From assembly GCA_014529385.2 (NCBI GenBank), contig CM043967.1:82947778-83011777 (forward strand): a DNA stretch of 64,000 nt. The letters run 5' to 3'. A model generated the notes under the pieces. That model was not told the DNA's origin, made no database searches, and saw nothing but the letters and a program-made list of their open reading frames with translations. The position numbers and the translations under genes were made by a program. Below are positions 59,461 to 64,000 of the stretch, one piece after another (position 1 is the first letter of the stretch; the number at the start of each line of letters is the position of its first letter). This stretch comes from Adiantum capillus-veneris (Eukaryota > Streptophyta > Polypodiopsida > Polypodiales > Pteridaceae).

Positions 59461-60345
59461 GAATGTAGAGTTGGTTTGCAGATCCTTGTTGGGGTGGAAA
59501 AGTGTGACAAGGCCATGAAGTGTATGTGAGTAGATAGATCTAAAGTTCTTGATTTATGGAGCATGTTGGTCTTTTTGGATCGGCAATCACAGTCCAAATG
59601 GCCATGTTATGGGCAATCAAAGTTTTGTTAGAAAGTATGTGCTAGTTTGGTCGCTTCAGTAAGTGTGCCATCAATGGTTTTTTTGAGCTTGTTGTGGTTT
59701 GAGGAGATGATATGCATCATATGAAGCTAGCCAAAATTGACAGGGTGCGTGAGCGCAAAGTTGTGGCAGCTGAAGTTGGGTGAGGACAATAGGAGCAGTA
59801 AATTTGATGGTTTTTTGTAATTTTGCGGCAACGAAGAGATCAGAATGTGTAGTGGATGTTGGGAGTTGAAGCTAGGAACCAAGACTTCTGGTGGGATTTT
59901 ATAGGTGACCCATTGGATGAATGAGCAGGAAACAGGAGGCAGTTTAGAAAGTGACACCAAAAAAGTTTTTATGTTGGTTTCCACATGCATTGTGGGGCAC
60001 TGGAAGTGGAGGCTATATATATTGGACCAAGGCATACTCATTTTTAACCAAGAGAAGGGAGAGAGGAGCTCCAATGGCTTCTCCCCTCACCCTACTTGTG
60101 GGTGCATAGGCATCGCTGCTGTGGACATCCATTGGTAGTGTGCGACTGTGTGTGGGCATGTCCTTTGGTAGTGCAGTGATGGCACTCTGTAGGCAATCTA
60201 GTTGGCTCCCTTAGGGTCCGATTCACACGAGGACCATTAAGGACCATTCCCTTTTATAATGTAAGAGAGGGCCCTCCCCATAGTGGCACCAGGCCCATTG
60301 CCTAAAGGAGGGGTCCTTCGCACGTGTGCCTATCAACAAGGAAAG
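59461..60345. repeat. Dispersed repeat R2, copy 2
   Basis: Matches 62990-64000 over most of its length and 2454-2620 at its left end. It includes a TATATATATTGGACCAAGGC block (about 60015) and CTTTTATAATGTAAGAGAGG (about 60251), both shared with the right-hand copy. The TATA-like block followed by a conserved A-rich segment suggests an LTR-like or promoter-bearing repeat, but no internal coding region is attached. Confidence 0.7.
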
Positions 60346-62122
60346 TCAACTAAGAGTCAAGTTCCCATGCAATCATGCAAGATGAATATCAACACTTGTC
60401 TAGTTGACAGAGTAGTTGCAAAACAAAGAAAAAATGCCCTATAAGGGGCAATTTGCTGTACGTTTTTTATGCTTTTTGCCCGATAGCTTGTAGAGGAGCC
60501 AAAAGGGTTGTAAGAGAGTGTTTGTGTTGTTTTGTGATAAATTACACTCCAGAGCTTTCTATCTCTTCCCCAACCCCTTCTCTCCTTCATTTGCCTTATG
60601 TTGTGGTGCTTGTCGGTGTGAGAGTGTGCAACCCATGGACCACTTGTGGTGTGTAGAGTGAGAGTGAGAGAGTGGGTTTGTGTGTGTGATAGTGTGTGGG
60701 AGTGAAGCAATAAGAATGGTGTATGTATGTTCATATTGATGAGGGTGTGTGGACAGTGGTTTTGCTAGCGAAATTATAAAGGTGTGTTTGAGTGGAGTGG
60801 GGTGTTGTGAGTACCCTGGGCTATAGTTGAACCTTCATATTACCTTCATATTTGAGTGGAGTGGGGTGTTGTGAGTACCGTGGGCTATAGTACCCTGGGC
60901 TATAGTTGAGCCTTCATATATACCTCCATGTTGGTCACACCTCCTTGCAACCGCCAACCCTCATGCAGACTCCTACTTTGTAGCTGTTTAAATGATCGAC
61001 CCATGAAAAAAAAGCATGCTTCATAGTGCTTTGGTCAATAAGTATGTGGGACTGTACTTATAAGAAACCATCTATATCACAAGTATTTAGACGATATTCA
61101 AAAGACCCTGTACTTACATATTGTGAGACAATAAAATGCCCCCTTTGTTTGCTAAACTTAAAGGTATTTTCTAGTTTTCAATTTATACCCCTTTTATAAG
61201 TAAATCTTTTTAAAATAGATTTATGAATAAAATACCCCTTATTTTGAATGCATGCAGTACACTAGCATTTTTGAGGTGCACCATGTAGTTGTATTTTGTG
61301 TCAAAAACTAATCCCAAAGCAAGCAGAGACATGTTATCAATCACCTAGACCCTAAAAGCATGGAAAATTGAAAGTCACCATATGTTGAGAGCAATAATAA
61401 TTTTATAGAAATGTGTTGAAACAATCATGATCAATGCAGTAGGTGCAGGGCTATATTGTCTTCATGCAACACTTTTCAATTTTGAGCTTGCAAAGAGAGT
61501 GTAGAGCATGCATCATTTGCACTCAACTCCCTGAATTTGCTCGATCAAGTGTTTATATGATGGGACATTGGAACTCTGTACCCCTGACGTCCACAATCAA
61601 CACTGAGCGACCTCAACAAGGAAGAGAGAATCCTAGAGAAGATATCTTGGAGTGATCCTTCTGAGGAGATTGTCTGGAAGAATAATTGTGTTGTTAAAGT
61701 GGCCTATGTTTTGTGATGTTAAGGTGGCATCCAAGAGAGCTTATTATGGAGCGATCACCTAGGGAAGCTATCTTTAAGGTTGTATGACTGGAGGAGTGGT
61801 CAAGCATGAAGAGTGGGAGCCGTAGGTAGGATAATGACACAATGAGGCCATGGTGGTCTGGTAATGTGGGGTAGAGGTGGATGATGGCACAATTATTGGT
61901 GGGCGAGCTGGAGTGTGAAGGCAGAGACACAAGGGAGCACAAGGCAAGAGAGGTGGAGTAAGAAGTGTGGTATCAAAAGCACAACTAGAAAGGTTGACTA
62001 TGGGTGCATCGAGGGCATCAAGGTGGTGCTTTATTAGGGTTATGACTAGCCGAGATGCTAGGGAGCAAGATGTGGTTGAGGAATAACCGAACAACACAAT
62101 AGATGTCAACTCAGTAGGGAAG

Positions 62123-62124
<2 letters not shown>
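60346..62124. other. Unassigned; 64-bp tandem duplication
   Basis: No gene recognised. At 60787-60914 a unit starting TTTGAGTGGAGTGGGGTG is repeated with a 64-bp period. Confidence 0.5.

Positions 62125-62210
<86 letters not shown>
62125..62210. repeat. (CT)n microsatellite
   Basis: About 86 bp of CT repeats. Confidence 0.98.
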
Positions 62211-62214
<4 letters not shown>

Positions 62215-62772
62215 ACCACTATCTCTCCCTAAATATTTATCCTTGTCTTGCATGCGCCATTATCCATATCTCCTACCTTTGACCTACTTGCATTTTGTGG
62301 TTCAAGATGTGTGGGTTGGCTTTACAATGTGAACACCTATTGTCTCGCTTTGCTGCATGTAGTCTCGGCTCTTTACCCTCCTTTCCTTCTTCTTCTTCTC
62401 AAAGCTCCTGATCGAGTACCCACCAATCCTTTACCATTTAGGTTGATAACTCTTAGTTGAGCCCTTACCATCGTCCATGTGCTAAATTTGACTGTGAGGT
62501 CTAAGCATATGTTGTGATAGTTAAGGTAATCAGCACTATTCAATTGTTTTGGACATAAAAGTTTGAAAGCAAGACACCCGGCTTGTGAACGCATGCCATG
62601 TACAACAATAAAACCCCTAATACACATGCCATAGCTCTCGGAGGGATCAAAGTTGATGGTCTTTTGAATTTTTTGTGTAATGATAGACACTTCACAAAAA
62701 CCCCACATTCCATGGAAACTAATTGTGAAATCTTGTTGTATGCAAAGGCACACTCAAGTCATAATGAGCTAG

Positions 62773-62855
<83 letters not shown>

Positions 62856-62949
62856 CCTATAAGATACATCCTTTTGTTTGTTGGAGTTCAACTCAAGTCT
62901 CTACAAATGTTTTCATAGTAGGGTTCTTGCATCTATACTATTCTAAACA
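62211..62949. other. Unassigned; (GT)n(GA)n at 62776-62851
   Basis: No gene. The compound (GT)n then (GA)n tract has the same order as those in R1, without clear R1 sequence around it. Confidence 0.55.
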
Positions 62950-64000
62950 TCTCTTCAATTGGAGCTACGTGTTGCAATATATGGTAGTTTGAAAGTAGAG
63001 GTGGTTTGTAGATCCTCATCGAGGTGGACAAGTGTGACAAGGCCATGAAGTGTATCGAAGTGGATAGATTTGAAGTGCTTGATTTATGGAGCATGTTCAT
63101 CTTCTCGAATTGGCAATCAGAGTCCAAACAACAAAGCTATGAGCAATCAGTTTTTTGTAGAGGGATGTGCTAGTTTGATCACCTTGATAAGTGTGCCATT
63201 AGAGGTTTTTTTGAGCTTGCTAGGGTAGAGATGGTATGCAACATATGAAGCTAACCAAAAGTGACATGGTGTCAATCAAAGTTGTGAGCTCAAAGTTATG
63301 GCAGGTTGAAGTTGGGTGACTACTGTAGGAGCAGTAGATTTGATTATTTTTTGCAATTTTGTGGCACATCATTCGAGGGCGCAAAGAGATTGGAATGTGT
63401 AGCACATGATGGGAGTTGAAGTGGGGAACCGAGGCTTTTGGTGGGATTTTGCGGCATCGAGGGTGCAAATAGATTGGAATGTGTAGCACATGATGGGAGT
63501 TGAAGGGGGGAACCGAGGCTTTTGGTGGGATTTTACAGATGATCATCTGACAAATGATAAGGAAACAAGAGGCAGTTCAAAAAGTGACACCAGAATAGTT
63601 TTTGTGCTAGTTTCCATGGGTTTTTTTGGAAGCTTTGAAGGGTGGTTCACGTGGTGCTATTAGTGGCACAATATAAAACCCACATACATTGTGGGTCACT
63701 GGAAGAGGAGGCTATATATATTGGACCAAGGCATACTCATTTGTAACCAAGATAATGGAGAGAAGAGCTCCAATGGCTTCTCCCCCCACCCCCTTGCAGG
63801 TGCACAGGCAGTGTTGTTGTGGGCTTCCATTAGCGGCGTGTGACTCTGTGTGGGTAGGTCCTTTGGCGGTGCCGTGATGGCACTCTGCTAGTGATCTAGT
63901 TGGTGCCCTTAGGGGCTGATTCACAGGGGGCCATTAAGGGCCTCCCCCTTTTATAATGTAAGAGAGGGTCCTCCCCCTAGTGGCACCGAACACCATTGCC
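62950..64000. repeat. Dispersed repeat R2, copy 3
   Basis: Matches 59461-60345, and its left end matches 2411-2640. It includes an 84-bp tandem duplication at 63375-63540 (each unit has GATTGGAATGTGTAGCACAT) and the TATATATATTGGACCAAGGC block at about 63714. The window ends inside it. Confidence 0.7.

Noticed and set aside
61774-62253. 159-codon minus-strand frame
   Set aside because: Mostly generated by the CT tract plus unremarkable flanking sequence; no domain.

Overview
The window looks like gene-poor nuclear DNA from a land plant. I see LTR retrotransposons of plant Ty3/gypsy and Ty1/copia type, an L1-type LINE, Penelope-like (PLE) reverse-transcriptase fragments, candidate tRNA-derived SINEs, and very many (GA)n, (CT)n and (GT)n microsatellites. 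I see no intact host gene. PLEs are reported from only some plant groups, so a fern, lycophyte or conifer is a reasonable guess, but the sequence does not fix the species.

Layout. 1-2640: a dispersed repeat (R1/R2) that recurs at 44391-46450, 59461-60345 and 62950-64000. 2790-4827: the 5' half of a decayed PLE. 6179-6559: a reverse-strand pseudogene of ribosomal protein S15a (uS8). 7019-33574: a three-level nest. The outermost member is a minus-strand Ty3/gypsy element with a tRNA-Asp primer site. Inside it lies a plus-strand Ty1/copia derivative (10279-23577, matching 5-bp target duplications). Inside that lies a plus-strand Ty3/gypsy element with two RNase H domains (13081-22359). LTR differences counted by eye are about 4%, 2% and under 1% from outside to inside, as expected for successive insertions.

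33641-37330: a truncated minus-strand LINE. 38279-38433: a striking 60-bp-arm hairpin, followed by a candidate SINE. 40410-41380: the 3' half of a PLE reverse transcriptase, starting close to where the first PLE fragment stops. 47476-57725: a third LTR element, minus strand, Ty3/gypsy with dual RNase H and 2.07-kb LTRs differing at roughly thirty sites. 57726-64000: mostly unrecognised DNA, repeats and microsatellites.

The coding parts are transposon genes: Gag packages element RNA, protease cuts the polyprotein, RT/RNase H copies RNA to DNA, integrase inserts it. Almost all are damaged by in-frame stops and frameshifts, and most of the stops are of the kind made by C-to-T change. The most unusual items are a second retropepsin-like domain placed after integrase in the outer gypsy element, followed by a repeated W-[V/I]-P-K motif region; a copia derivative that has lost pol but carries a 202-codon acidic ORF; the split PLE with an RG-rich upstream ORF; and the 155-nt hairpin.
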